Below are positions 8,685-15,992 of a stretch of 17,211 bases of DNA, one piece after another (position 1 is the first letter of the stretch; each line of letters opens with the position of its first letter). The notes under the pieces were generated by a model. It was given only the letters and a program-made list of their open reading frames with translations. It searched no databases and was not told where the DNA came from. The stretch comes from Bacteroides sp. Lineage in GTDB: Bacteria; Bacteroidota; Bacteroidia; Bacteroidales; SM23-62. The stretch is taken from assembly GCA_030589965.1 (NCBI GenBank), contig JAUUZM010000016.1, positions 1 through 17,211 on the forward strand, given 5' to 3'. The position numbers and the translations under genes are program-made.

Positions 8685-8692
8685 CAAAATTA
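8685..8692 (-). promoter_or_regulatory. Candidate -7 box for pfkA-priA
   Basis: On the minus strand TAATTTTG matches the Bacteroidota -7 consensus TAnnTTTG and ends 54 bases before the pfkA ATG, in the only sizeable gap (96 bases) between ispH and pfkA. The -33 position has CTG instead of the usual TTG, so the match is partial. Confidence 0.4.
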
Positions 8693-8726
8693 GTCAATTT
8701 AAAATTAAAATAACAGGAGGTTTCTA

Positions 8727-9620
8727 TTAAATACCAGTTCTATTTATCCGATTCTCAAGTCTTCCCTTAACGGCTTCTAACAACCAGCCTGGTGTGGATG
8801 TGGCTCCGCAAATTCCTATGCTTTTGATCCCTTCAAGGTCATTGCTGTCTGATTCCTCAGGATTACTTATAAAAATGGTGTTGGGATTGACCTCCTTGCA
8901 TATATCGTACAAGGCTTTCCCATTAGAACTCTTTCTGCCGCTTATAAACAGTACCAGGTCATAATGGGTAACGAATTCCTTCAGGTAATCTTCCCTGTTG
9001 GAAACCTGAGGGCAAACCGTATTATGAACCTGAAGATCTTCATCGGGATTCATCCCTGCATCTTTCATTCGGGTTTTCAGGACTTCCTGGAACTGCAGGT
9101 ATTCATTCGGGTTCATGGTGGTTTGGGAAAACAGGAACAGAGGGGATTTCAGTTTCAGGAAAGACAATTCCCCGGGATCCCGCATAACAACAGCGTTACC
9201 TTCGGTTTGTCCCAGTAAGGCCCTGACCTCCGGATGGCTTGATTTTCCATAGATAAGAATGCTTCCCTCCTTCCCGCGTGAAGCGGAATATGTATCCCTG
9301 ATTTTCTTCTGAAGATTACGGACGATTGGACAGGTAGCATCAATCAGCCGGATGTTTTGCTCACCTGCCTTAAGAAAAGTCTCGGGCGGCTCACCATGTG
9401 CCCGGATGAGAACGGTAGTATCCCGTAGCTTGTCAAACTCCTCGTAGGATATGGAATCGAGTCCCACACCCTTAAGCCGGTTCACTTCTTCCGGGTTATG
9501 CACAAGCTCACCCAGGGATTGCAGTTTTTCATGATCGCCCAGGTAGTTCTCAGCGGCGTTTACAGCTTTGATCACACCGGTACAAAAACCGGATCTCACA
9601 TCTACATCAATCCGTATCAT
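8727..9620 (-). CDS. ispH: 4-hydroxy-3-methylbut-2-enyl diphosphate reductase (IspH/LytB)
   Basis: Last enzyme of the MEP (non-mevalonate) isoprenoid pathway: it reductively dehydrates HMBPP to IPP and DMAPP using a [4Fe-4S] cluster. The three cluster cysteines are Cys13 (RSGFCTGV), Cys97 (DATCPIV) and Cys203 (NTVCPQV). Diphosphate-binding histidines appear at His41 (LVHNPEE), His75 (RAHGEP) and His129 (SSHPE), with the catalytic Glu at 131. An SSNG motif near 231-234 matches the substrate-binding Ser-x-Asn region. The 297 residues are complete. Its ATG overlaps the cmk stop by 4 bases (ATGA at 9617-9620), implying translational coupling. Confidence 0.97.
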   Translation of the reverse strand: MIRIDVDVRSGFCTGVIKAVNAAENYLGDHEKLQSLGELVHNPEEVNRLKGVGLDSISYEEFDKLRDTTVLIRAHGEPPETFLKAGEQNIRLIDATCPIVRNLQKKIRDTYSASRGKEGSILIYGKSSHPEVRALLGQTEGNAVVMRDPGELSFLKLKSPLFLFSQTTMNPNEYLQFQEVLKTRMKDAGMNPDEDLQVHNTVCPQVSNREDYLKEFVTHYDLVLFISGRKSSNGKALYDICKEVNPNTIFISNPEESDSNDLEGIKSIGICGATSTPGWLLEAVKGRLENRINRTGI

Positions 9621-10321
9621 CGGGATATGCCTCGTTTTTTTTCGAGTAGCTTTTCAAACCAGTCCATTTGCTCCTCAAGAGTCATTTTCGAATTATCCAG
9701 GTCCAACGAATCTTCCGCTGGTTTCAATGGACTTGCTGTACGGGTAGAGTCCTGGTGGTCTCGTAGGTTTATGTTATCAAGTACCTCCTGCAAACTTACC
9801 GAAAGACCTTTCTCAAGCATTTCCCGGTATCTTCTTTCGGCCCGAACTTCTGCAGCAGCAGTCAGGAATATTTTCACATCCGCCTTGGGGAAAACTACAG
9901 TTCCTATATCACGACCGTCCATCACCACTCCCCTGTTTTCAGAAATCTTCCGTTGAAGGTCAACCATGGCGACCCTCACCTCCGGGACTGCAGAGATTGT
10001 ACTCGCCCATTTCGATACCTCCACACCCCTGATCTCATCCTCAATATTTTTTCCGTTAAGCCAGGTTTCATATCGCTCACGGGTTTTACTGAAACGTATC
10101 TCAATGCCAATTTCATCCAATTCAGCGAGCAATTTTTCGCGCCTGATTTCTCCCTGTTCAATAATCTGATTTTCAAGCGCATACACTGCGACTGCACGGT
10201 ACATGGCACCACTGTCAACATAGGTAAGTCCGAGTTTTTCGGCAATGGCTTTGGCAAACGTACTCTTCCCTCCGGATGAATGTCCGTCAATGGCAATAAC
10301 CAGGTCTTCAGTCTTCTTCAT
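9617..10321 (-). CDS. cmk: Cytidylate kinase
   Basis: Transfers a phosphate from ATP to CMP or dCMP, recycling pyrimidine nucleotides in the cytoplasm. The P-loop is GHSSGGKS at residues 13-20, followed by KAIAEKLGLTYVDSGAMYRAV, the NMP-binding start typical of Cmk. The VMDGRDIGTVVFP segment and the Arg-rich lid (RAERRYREM) are also present. At 234 residues it is a normal Cmk. It follows porQ with a 48-base gap and overlaps ispH. From memory, porQ next to cmk is a recurrent arrangement in Bacteroidota; this was not checked here. Confidence 0.96.
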   Translation of the reverse strand: MKKTEDLVIAIDGHSSGGKSTFAKAIAEKLGLTYVDSGAMYRAVAVYALENQIIEQGEIRREKLLAELDEIGIEIRFSKTRERYETWLNGKNIEDEIRGVEVSKWASTISAVPEVRVAMVDLQRKISENRGVVMDGRDIGTVVFPKADVKIFLTAAAEVRAERRYREMLEKGLSVSLQEVLDNINLRDHQDSTRTASPLKPAEDSLDLDNSKMTLEEQMDWFEKLLEKKRGISR

Positions 10322-10369
10322 AATACTTAGTTCTACCCTTCCTGAAACAGGCTGCTAATTTACGAAAAT

Positions 10370-11425
10370 CTAATTGGCTGAGAAGGAGGAAATATCGGTT
10401 GAGATTGAGAAGTGGTTGGAGGCACCTGCCAGGTGATAACTGGCCCTGCCATAACTGAGGTGGAATTTTGAAATCCGGACACCAAAACCCCATGAAAACC
10501 CTACCATGGCTGTCCGGTTTGAGATCTTCAACTCCTGTCTCCTTTGATAATTATAACCGGCCCTGATATAAAAATTATCCACGGGAATAAATTCAATCCC
10601 GAATATCATGTGACGCATAAAATTGTCAGCAAATTTCTCCCACTTGTTTTCCGGGAGGGGATCTCCTGTAATGGGGTCAAACTCACCTGTATTTTTTGCA
10701 GGATCGGTATAGCTGAGATCAGGTTTTTGTAGATTGTGTGCCACCAGCGAGAAACGAAATGGGGCATGCCGGAGCTTCTGAGAGAACCCGAGAAGAATCT
10801 CAAAGGGCAGGGGTTCCCTGTGTGCCTCATGATAAGGCTTAATCTGAAAACCTGCATTCCTTAGTACCAGTCCGGCCGAAAAAAGCTTGTCACGATTCGT
10901 ATAGGTAATCCCGATATCAGTCAGCAATCCGAACGAATGGTAGGATTCCAACATGGAATAAACCGGTTTAACATTAACGCCTATCCTGAAAAGGCTGTCG
11001 ATGGCTCTGGAAAATATAAGATTCAGGGAATATTCAGCAGCCCTGAACTCACCTGTTATGTTCCCGACCTGGTCAGCCCCTGTAAATTTTCCATAATTTA
11101 TATAATTCAATCCTGCGGCGAAACTTCCTACTCCTTCATAATGCCTGGCATAGGAAACATATCCGAAATTGATATCCGAAAAATAGTTCACGTAATTCAT
11201 CACCAGGTGATTTGACATTCCTTCATTCAGGTTGGAAGGATTGTGGAAAGAGAGATTCAGATCATCGTCAGGAATGCTTACCACCTTCCCGCCAAGGGAG
11301 GCCACCCTTGCAGAATGGGTAAGATTCAGGAAAGCATAGGTCGAATTTCCACCCAATTGTCCCATTACGGGAGAGGCAATAATCAGGAGAAGGAGAAACA
11401 AGGCAGAAACGCTGAACCTGAACAT
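10370..11425 (-). CDS. porQ: PorQ-family type IX secretion outer-membrane protein
   Basis: PorQ proteins are outer-membrane beta-barrels of the PorP/PorV kind that act with PorU, PorV and PorZ when T9SS cargo is attached to the surface. A signal peptide ends near residue 22 (LLLLIIASPVMG). The mature protein begins with the family's hallmark GGNSTYAFLNLTHSARVASLGG and has many amphipathic strands with alternating aromatic residues (NYINYGKFTGADQVG, FYIRAGYNYQRRQELKI). The length of 351 residues is typical, and it ends in beta-strand-like sequence. The T9SS sorting tail at the left edge shows the system has cargo in this genome. First gene of the leftward cmk-ispH-pfkA-priA run; no clear promoter was seen in the ~60 bases upstream. 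Confidence 0.9.
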   Translation of the reverse strand: MFRFSVSALFLLLLIIASPVMGQLGGNSTYAFLNLTHSARVASLGGKVVSIPDDDLNLSFHNPSNLNEGMSNHLVMNYVNYFSDINFGYVSYARHYEGVGSFAAGLNYINYGKFTGADQVGNITGEFRAAEYSLNLIFSRAIDSLFRIGVNVKPVYSMLESYHSFGLLTDIGITYTNRDKLFSAGLVLRNAGFQIKPYHEAHREPLPFEILLGFSQKLRHAPFRFSLVAHNLQKPDLSYTDPAKNTGEFDPITGDPLPENKWEKFADNFMRHMIFGIEFIPVDNFYIRAGYNYQRRQELKISNRTAMVGFSWGFGVRISKFHLSYGRASYHLAGASNHFSISTDISSFSAN

Positions 11426-11640
11426 GGACGGAATTTAGATATTAAACGATAAAAACGACAATTTATTTTTCAGGAAGGATCATTGGCTTGCGAGATTTAT
11501 ACGGGATTGCGAGATGGTCATTAGTGTCTAAAAACAATTTATCCCTTGTATATCTATGGGTTTCATGTCGTTTAAGCGGTCTGGACGGGGGCCAATACGA
11601 AAATATCTCAACCATTTTACAGGGATTACAGCCTGTTTTA

Positions 11641-11677
11641 GTGTCGAATTTGATGTCTAATTTTGGTGTCTAATTCT
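11641..11677. repeat. Three imperfect 12-13 bp direct repeats after the nucleotidyltransferase gene
   Basis: Copies begin at 11641 (gtgtcgaatttg), 11653 (atgtctaattttg) and 11666 (gtgtctaattct); the third covers the stop codon of the nucleotidyltransferase gene. A related motif, ttagtgtctaa, lies at 11521-11531 and is itself a 4-bp inverted repeat around tgt. The 244-base space between porQ and the nucleotidyltransferase (11426-11669) otherwise holds no recognised gene. The repeats could be mobile-element end sequences or protein-binding sites. Confidence 0.55.
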
Positions 11678-12440
11678 CCAGCTTAAAGACCTTCTCAATC
11701 TGATACAATAAATCCTCTGCAGAGACAGAAATAATCCCCATTATCTTCAATATGGACTTTATATCTGGTGAGGTTTCATACATCAATTTCACAAATCTTC
11801 TTAAGTCCTCTTTGATCCCTTCAGGTAGCTCTAACGTTTCCTCCATTTTCAAAGTTGCTGCCAACCTGAACACATCATTTTTGTGTTTTTTTACATCCTT
11901 GGCATCTACCTTCTCCCCTGCTTCCTTCTTCTCAGACAAATCCAAAAAGGCCTTTGCCTTCAAGCAAATAAGTGCCAAATCATCTGCTCGATGGAAAGCA
12001 GTTCCTTTCCTTGAGTTTGTAATCGTGAACTGAAAATATTCATCATCCATAAGGATTGCTGAAAGACTGGAGAGTTCCTCATCAGTAGGAATTGGCGTTA
12101 GTTCCATGCCTTCAGTTTCAAGGATTATATCAGGTTTCCTTGAAAACAACTCTATCTGCATTGGAAATCTCTCAGTCTGGGGGTTAATAAAGCGATAGTA
12201 TTTCCTTTTAATCTCCCCTACCTGTTTCAATTTATATTCACCCAATTCAATAAACTCCCAAAATCTAGCTATAAAATCATTATTTACAGCTTCAATAACT
12301 AATACCAGGTCAATGTCTTTGGTAACCCGGAAATCAAGCCCTTCTGCACTAAAATGATCCTCACAGGCAGCACCACCAATAACAATATAGCTTTCATAAA
12401 ATCCCTTGAAATGCTCGGAGAATACATCAATTCCTACCAT
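11670..12440 (-). CDS. AbiEii-like nucleotidyltransferase, putative toxin
   Basis: A 256-residue DNA polymerase-beta-fold nucleotidyltransferase. The core motif is visible: IGGAA at 21-25, then TKDIDLVL with Asp42 and Asp44 as probable metal ligands, and Glu97 in QIELF as a candidate third acidic residue. Further on, RADDLALICLKAKAFLDL (151-168) resembles the conserved DLxALKxKA segment of AbiEii/AbiGii toxins, with Lys161 or Lys163 as the candidate basic residue. Studied AbiEii-like toxins transfer nucleotides, some to tRNA ends, but the target of this one is unknown. Its ATG lies inside the end of the upstream regulator gene (7-base overlap, ATGGTAG), the arrangement of a toxin-antitoxin operon. 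Other nucleotidyltransferase roles, such as antibiotic modification, cannot be excluded. Confidence 0.75.
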   Translation of the reverse strand: MVGIDVFSEHFKGFYESYIVIGGAACEDHFSAEGLDFRVTKDIDLVLVIEAVNNDFIARFWEFIELGEYKLKQVGEIKRKYYRFINPQTERFPMQIELFSRKPDIILETEGMELTPIPTDEELSSLSAILMDDEYFQFTITNSRKGTAFHRADDLALICLKAKAFLDLSEKKEAGEKVDAKDVKKHKNDVFRLAATLKMEETLELPEGIKEDLRRFVKLMYETSPDIKSILKIMGIISVSAEDLLYQIEKVFKLEN

Positions 12441-13399
12441 ATTCTATCTATCATTTGTTCCAGAGCTTGTTGGACACGTTCATCGTCGTTGTCAGATAAA
12501 GAAAGATACAAAGACAATGGATCCACCATTTCAGACTGGCCTAAAAGTTGAGGATCATACTTCCAAAACTCAATACAATAATTGCCATATTCCAGGCTAT
12601 TACCATATGTTCCAATTTCCAGATTTAGCTGTTTGGATTTTTTCACACTTGTTGCGTAGGACATATTTCTATCTTCCGAAATATTCGAATATCCTGCTAA
12701 AGCAGATATTCCTGAAAGGAGTAGTTGTGGATTCTCTGGTTTATCATCGATCCATGATTTCTTTTGTATAGGCGATTTCATATAATCCCTTGCCTGATAC
12801 CACAGTTTTTCTTTGTCCAAATCAAAGATGATACGTTTATCCTTGGCACGCGTCAACCTACAAAGCGCAAACTTTTCTAACTCCTTTACCGACCTCGTTA
12901 CGGTCATAGAGGAGTATCCCAATAGGTTAGCAATTGCGGTCAGATTAGTTCCTTCCAATGACCCGACTATTAAATGATAGATTAATACACATTGGCTAGA
13001 TGGAGAAAGAAAATCCCTCACCTGCTTCTCAGCCTTACTTTCTTCCAAATCCAAAAAAATATATGGAATGTACACTTGTCTGTTTTCGATGATAAATGCA
13101 GTTCTGTTCTGAATCATTCTTTTCCTGGCATAGGTGTTGATCCTATCAAATACAAATACTCCAGGCAACTGAATAATCTTTTCTATTTGCTCCATCTGCC
13201 TTTTCAATTGATCAGGAGAGGGATAATCAGAGATTGTCGGTTTAACAAATACAAGCTCCTGTCCTTGCAGAAGGACAAAAACAATCTCATATCCCTTCTT
13301 CAGGTGAAAGGGCAGATTGTTTAATGAAGTCACGTTATTCTTCTGTACCAATACTCTAATACCAAAGGTATCCATCAAATATTCGATTACCTGATTCAT
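12434..13399 (-). CDS. AbiEi-like winged-helix regulator, putative antitoxin
   Basis: A 321-residue protein with three parts. Residues ~1-125 resemble the AbiEi_2-type region: the stretch FVFDRINTYARKRMIQNRTAFI (82-103) followed by QVYIPYIFLDL is its most recognisable piece. A MarR-like winged helix spans ~128-200 (LSPSSQCVLIYHL, then the HTH LTAIANLLGYSSMTVTRSVKEL, 153-174). The C-terminus holds ISALAGYSNI, then FWKYDP and VDPLSLYLSLSDNDDERVQQALEQMI (281-316). The helix-turn-helix is internal, not N-terminal as in classical AbiEi. It overlaps the nucleotidyltransferase by 7 bases. The likely role is repression of its own operon and control of the toxin; there is no signal peptide or membrane segment. 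Confidence 0.72.
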   Translation of the reverse strand: MNQVIEYLMDTFGIRVLVQKNNVTSLNNLPFHLKKGYEIVFVLLQGQELVFVKPTISDYPSPDQLKRQMEQIEKIIQLPGVFVFDRINTYARKRMIQNRTAFIIENRQVYIPYIFLDLEESKAEKQVRDFLSPSSQCVLIYHLIVGSLEGTNLTAIANLLGYSSMTVTRSVKELEKFALCRLTRAKDKRIIFDLDKEKLWYQARDYMKSPIQKKSWIDDKPENPQLLLSGISALAGYSNISEDRNMSYATSVKKSKQLNLEIGTYGNSLEYGNYCIEFWKYDPQLLGQSEMVDPLSLYLSLSDNDDERVQQALEQMIDRIW

Positions 13400-13424
13400 A
13401 ATCTAATAGTTAACATTAATGATT

Positions 13425-13455
13425 CAAATATAACATACTATATGTTATTTTGCAA
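13425..13455 (-). promoter_or_regulatory. Bacteroidota-type promoter of the AbiE-like operon
   Basis: On the minus strand a TTG (-33 element, plus coordinates 13453-13455) is followed after 20 bases by TATATTTG (13425-13432), a full match to the -7 consensus TAnnTTTG. The -7 box lies 25 bases before the ATG at 13399. Spacing and sequence are the best promoter match in the window. Confidence 0.65.
13430..13448. promoter_or_regulatory. Candidate operator: perfect 8-bp inverted repeat inside the promoter
   Basis: ATAACATA - CTA - TATGTTAT, 8-bp arms with no mismatch and a 3-bp spacer. It lies between the -33 and -7 boxes and overlaps the -7 box by 3 bases, so a bound protein would block RNA polymerase. 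A direct repeat, TGTTATTTT, occurs at 13443-13451 and again at 13463-13471, exactly 20 bp apart (about two helical turns), which looks like an additional half-site on the same DNA face. The winged-helix protein encoded just downstream is the obvious candidate ligand. Confidence 0.55.
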
Positions 13456-13606
13456 TTTATCGTGTTATTTTACTTATTAAGTGCAATATAGGATGTTGAA
13501 AGATTGAACTTATCAGAGCAAGGCATTGAGAATATGACAACTTCTGCGGTCCGACTTTGGTGTATAAACAACGAAACCCCTTGATTTACGAGAGCTTTTT
13601 CTTACA

Positions 13607-13624
13607 TGGTCGGGGTAGCGGGAT
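13607..13624 (-). other. tRNA 3'-end-like fragment, possible attachment-site relic
   Basis: The minus strand reads ATCCCGCTACCCCGACCA: the last part of a T-loop and T-stem (CCCGC), a 7-base acceptor strand (TACCCCG), discriminator A and CCA. G72 with A73 would suit a tRNA-Pro, whose bacterial forms usually begin with C1. The rest of a tRNA is absent: the T-loop TTCGA is missing and no cloverleaf extends toward 13680. Tyrosine recombinases often integrate at tRNA 3' ends and leave such tails. No integrase or second copy is present in the window. Confidence 0.4.
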
Positions 13625-13656
13625 TTTCATGGGGCAACGAAATGGTCAGTGCTCTT

Positions 13657-14538
13657 TTAGCGGAACTTCATCTGGGAAAGGAATAATCCTGCAAGTACGA
13701 CAGAAATCCCGATTATTTTTTTTGGACCAAGTTCTTCACCCAGAATAAACCATGCGAATATGGCTGTAAGAACGGGAATAAGGTTAGAAAAAATCTCGGT
13801 CCGGGTTGCTCCTATAGTTTTAATACTATAATTAAACAGGATAAATGCGAGTGAGGATCCGAAAATAGCAAGGTATCCAAGGTTCAGAATTGCTTTTGCA
13901 GTATGTTGAAGGCCCGCGAAATCACCCCCTTCGAAAATGAGAAAGATGGGCAAGAACATTAAGGTGCCAAAAATATTCTGGTAGGTAGTAATGCTGTAGG
14001 AATTGTAACGCTCTGTAAGTTTCTTGACCATCAGTGTATAACCCACCGCCGAGAATACAGCCAGTAACATGAGCAGGATTCCTGTGGGGTCGGCATTCAG
14101 TGAAAAATCAGGATTAAAAATGACGATTAATACACCGATAAAGGAAACGACAATACCAATGATATTAAGCGTGGTCACTCTCTCATTCAGCCAGAAGTAT
14201 GCACCAATGGGAACAAACAGAGGAATGAGCGAAATGATTACAGCACCCAGGGAAGACTCGATCCTGGTAAGGCCAATACCTTCACCAATAAAATATATGG
14301 TAGGATAGATAAATGCAAGCAGTAAAAAATACAGAACATCCTCAGATTTCAATTTTTGCAGAACCTTTGTGAAAGCTGCAATGCCCAACATAACCAGGGA
14401 AGAAATTAATAGCCTGAGAAAGACTATGGTAAAGGGAGGATATACTTCATTGACGATTTTGAACCAGACGAAGGTCATAGCCCACATAGCCATCGCACCT
14501 GAAACGGCAAAATATACTCCTGCTTTTGTTTTTTCCAT
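13657..14538 (-). CDS. EamA/DMT-superfamily permease
   Basis: About 293 residues forming ten hydrophobic segments as two repeated EamA domains of five helices each; the second begins near DPTGILLMLLAVFSAVGYTLMV. Signatures include the N-terminal MAMWAMTFVWFKIV, RLLISSLVML in the first repeat, and FGSSLAFILFNYSIKTIGA followed by NLIPVLTAIFAWFILGE in the second. These inner-membrane proteins export or import metabolites such as amino acids, nucleobases or sugars; the substrate cannot be read from sequence. ATG 14538 is preferred over an in-frame TTG at 14565, as it gives MEKTKAGVYFAV just before the first helix. It diverges from the lipoprotein gene that follows. Confidence 0.9.
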   Translation of the reverse strand: MEKTKAGVYFAVSGAMAMWAMTFVWFKIVNEVYPPFTIVFLRLLISSLVMLGIAAFTKVLQKLKSEDVLYFLLLAFIYPTIYFIGEGIGLTRIESSLGAVIISLIPLFVPIGAYFWLNERVTTLNIIGIVVSFIGVLIVIFNPDFSLNADPTGILLMLLAVFSAVGYTLMVKKLTERYNSYSITTYQNIFGTLMFLPIFLIFEGGDFAGLQHTAKAILNLGYLAIFGSSLAFILFNYSIKTIGATRTEIFSNLIPVLTAIFAWFILGEELGPKKIIGISVVLAGLFLSQMKFR

Positions 14539-14654
14539 CGCTGTTTGAGGATTCTGAGGGGGCAAAGATGAGAAATTTTCAGAAATTTAATTACGGCGTA
14601 AGGGTAAAATTCATTTACTGTGTGTAAGTGATGAAACACTTTAATAAATTAATC

Positions 14655-15521
14655 ATGAAAAGAAAAAATCTAGTATCAGTTTTATCAATAGTTCTTATTG
14701 CAATGATCACTATGATCGCCTGTGAAAAGAACAAAAGTATTGAAACAATGGATGTGGCAACGGCAGAAGATGATGCCGTTCTCGACATGGCTTTTGACGA
14801 TGTTTTCTCAGAGGTGGATGCGGTTATGAATACCATGGATATGGTTGGGTATGAAATACCTGTGCTAAAATCCGGACTGGAAGTTTTTGAAACCTGTAAA
14901 GTTATTACAGTTGAACAGCCGGATGGAGCTTTCTGGCCCAGGGTTGTAACCATCGACTATGGTGAGGGATGTACAGTAGGTCAAAGAACCCGGAAAGGGA
15001 AAATCATTATTACAGTATCCGGTGCGATGTGGCAGGAAGGATCCATGCGTGTGGTTACCATGGAAGATTTCTATGTAAATGATCATAAAATTGAAGGAAC
15101 CCGCACGGTAACCAACCAGGGTAGGCATCCCGATGGTGAATACGAGGGAAAAATCTATTTCTCAATAGTTCTTGACCGCGCAAAGGTTATCACCGCAGAT
15201 GATTATACCATTACAAAACAGGTGAATCAAACCCGCACCTTCGTCGAGGGGGAAGACTCAAAATGGGATACCAGGGATGATATCTGGTATATTGAAGGAA
15301 CTGCCACCGGTACGAACCGTGAAGGTGTTGTATACACCAGGGAGATTACGAGTCCCCTCTGGAAAGAAAGAGGATGCCGCTTCATAACCCAGGGAACCGT
15401 TCTGATCTCAGTCGAAGGCAGACCTGATGCCATACTTGATTATGGTGATGGAGAATGCGATCCGGATGCAACGGTAACGGTTGGTGAGGAGGTCCGCACG
15501 ATAAACCTCAGGAGGTGGTAA
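14655..15521 (+). CDS. Bacteroidota lipoprotein of unknown function with a duplicated DYG-G-C motif
   Basis: From ATG 14655 the protein has 288 residues and a standard lipoprotein signal, MKRKNLVSVLSIVLIAMITMIAC, with Cys23 to be lipidated. In-frame starts at 14628 (GTG) and 14631 (ATG) would add only a short polar leader. An acidic, helical stretch follows (~29-60). The rest is predicted beta-rich, with a recurring motif: TIDYGEGCTVG at 99-109 followed by RTRKGKIIITVSG, and LDYGDGECDPDATVTV at 251-266. These suggest two related beta-domains, each with a Cys after the DYG turn. Similar lipoproteins are common in Bacteroidota; I know of no function. It stands alone between a divergent permease and a strong terminator. 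Confidence 0.85.
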   Translation: MKRKNLVSVLSIVLIAMITMIACEKNKSIETMDVATAEDDAVLDMAFDDVFSEVDAVMNTMDMVGYEIPVLKSGLEVFETCKVITVEQPDGAFWPRVVTIDYGEGCTVGQRTRKGKIIITVSGAMWQEGSMRVVTMEDFYVNDHKIEGTRTVTNQGRHPDGEYEGKIYFSIVLDRAKVITADDYTITKQVNQTRTFVEGEDSKWDTRDDIWYIEGTATGTNREGVVYTREITSPLWKERGCRFITQGTVLISVEGRPDAILDYGDGECDPDATVTVGEEVRTINLRRW

Positions 15522-15564
15522 AAACCAGGAAGCTGTAGAAAGATTGGTGAATCTTTGTGCTAAG

Positions 15565-15607
15565 AATCCCACTCTCTCCAATAAACGGTGAGGATGGGAT
15601 TTTTTTA
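15565..15607 (+). terminator. Rho-independent terminator of the lipoprotein gene
   Basis: AATCCCA...TGGGATT pairs over 7 bases and continues inward through CTCTCTCC/GGTGAGGA with two mismatches and one G-T pair, giving a ~15-bp stem around an AATAAAC loop. It is followed on the plus strand by a run of T starting at 15600. It also lies just beyond the end of the minus-strand STAS-like gene, and the stem could slow polymerase from that side, but that direction lacks a downstream T run. Confidence 0.85.
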
Positions 15608-15611
15608 ATTG

Positions 15612-15989
15612 CTACTCAGTCGATTCGGTACACCATTTTTTTGCATCTGGGACATTCATGAAAACTTTCACACTCCAGTTCGTATCATCAATGATTTTCA
15701 TGTACTCAGGTATCAACTCTCTGAATTTTACGTCTGTTGATACTAAAGCTACTTTCACCTCATCATTCCATACAGAGGTACTTTTATCCAATTTTCCAAT
15801 TACGCTCGTCTCGGCGAGGGTAAGATTGTACTTATCCACCTTAGTGAAATCCCAGAGCTGATAGTTCATTTTGCTAAATCTCGGATCTGCATAGATCACA
15901 TCATCAACCCTTGATATCTCAGCAAAACTCATCTCATCAACAAAGTTAATGAGTACATCATTATCCATCCATTGTATTTGGTAGCTCAT
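15612..15989 (-). CDS. SpoIIAA/STAS-like small protein
   Basis: A 125-residue cytoplasmic protein with the alternating beta/alpha pattern of SpoIIAA-like (STAS/SEC14-type) proteins: QIQWMDNDVLINFVDEMSF, helix, VIYADPRFSKMNYQLWDFTKVDKY, helix, DEVKVALVSTD, helix, and a final NWSVKVFMNVPDAKKW. ADPRF followed by a WDF or DLS-like strand is typical of the family. No phosphorylatable serine context is obvious, so an anti-sigma-antagonist role cannot be assumed. It starts 3 bases after the trpA stop and so is probably co-transcribed with trpBA. A link to tryptophan metabolism is not shown by the sequence; it may be a passenger. Confidence 0.65.
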   Translation of the reverse strand: MSYQIQWMDNDVLINFVDEMSFAEISRVDDVIYADPRFSKMNYQLWDFTKVDKYNLTLAETSVIGKLDKSTSVWNDEVKVALVSTDVKFRELIPEYMKIIDDTNWSVKVFMNVPDAKKWCTESTE

Positions 15990-15992
15990 ATA

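Noticed and set aside
11627..11645. Terminator from the ACAGG/CCTGT inverted repeat
   Set aside because: The stem is only 5 bp with an 8-base loop, and on the minus strand, where a terminator would be useful, it is followed by A rather than T residues.
13600..13690. An intact tRNA-Pro gene on the minus strand
   Set aside because: Only the acceptor/T-stem 3' end is present; there is no TTCGA T-loop, anticodon stem or matching 5' acceptor CGGGGTA at the required distance.
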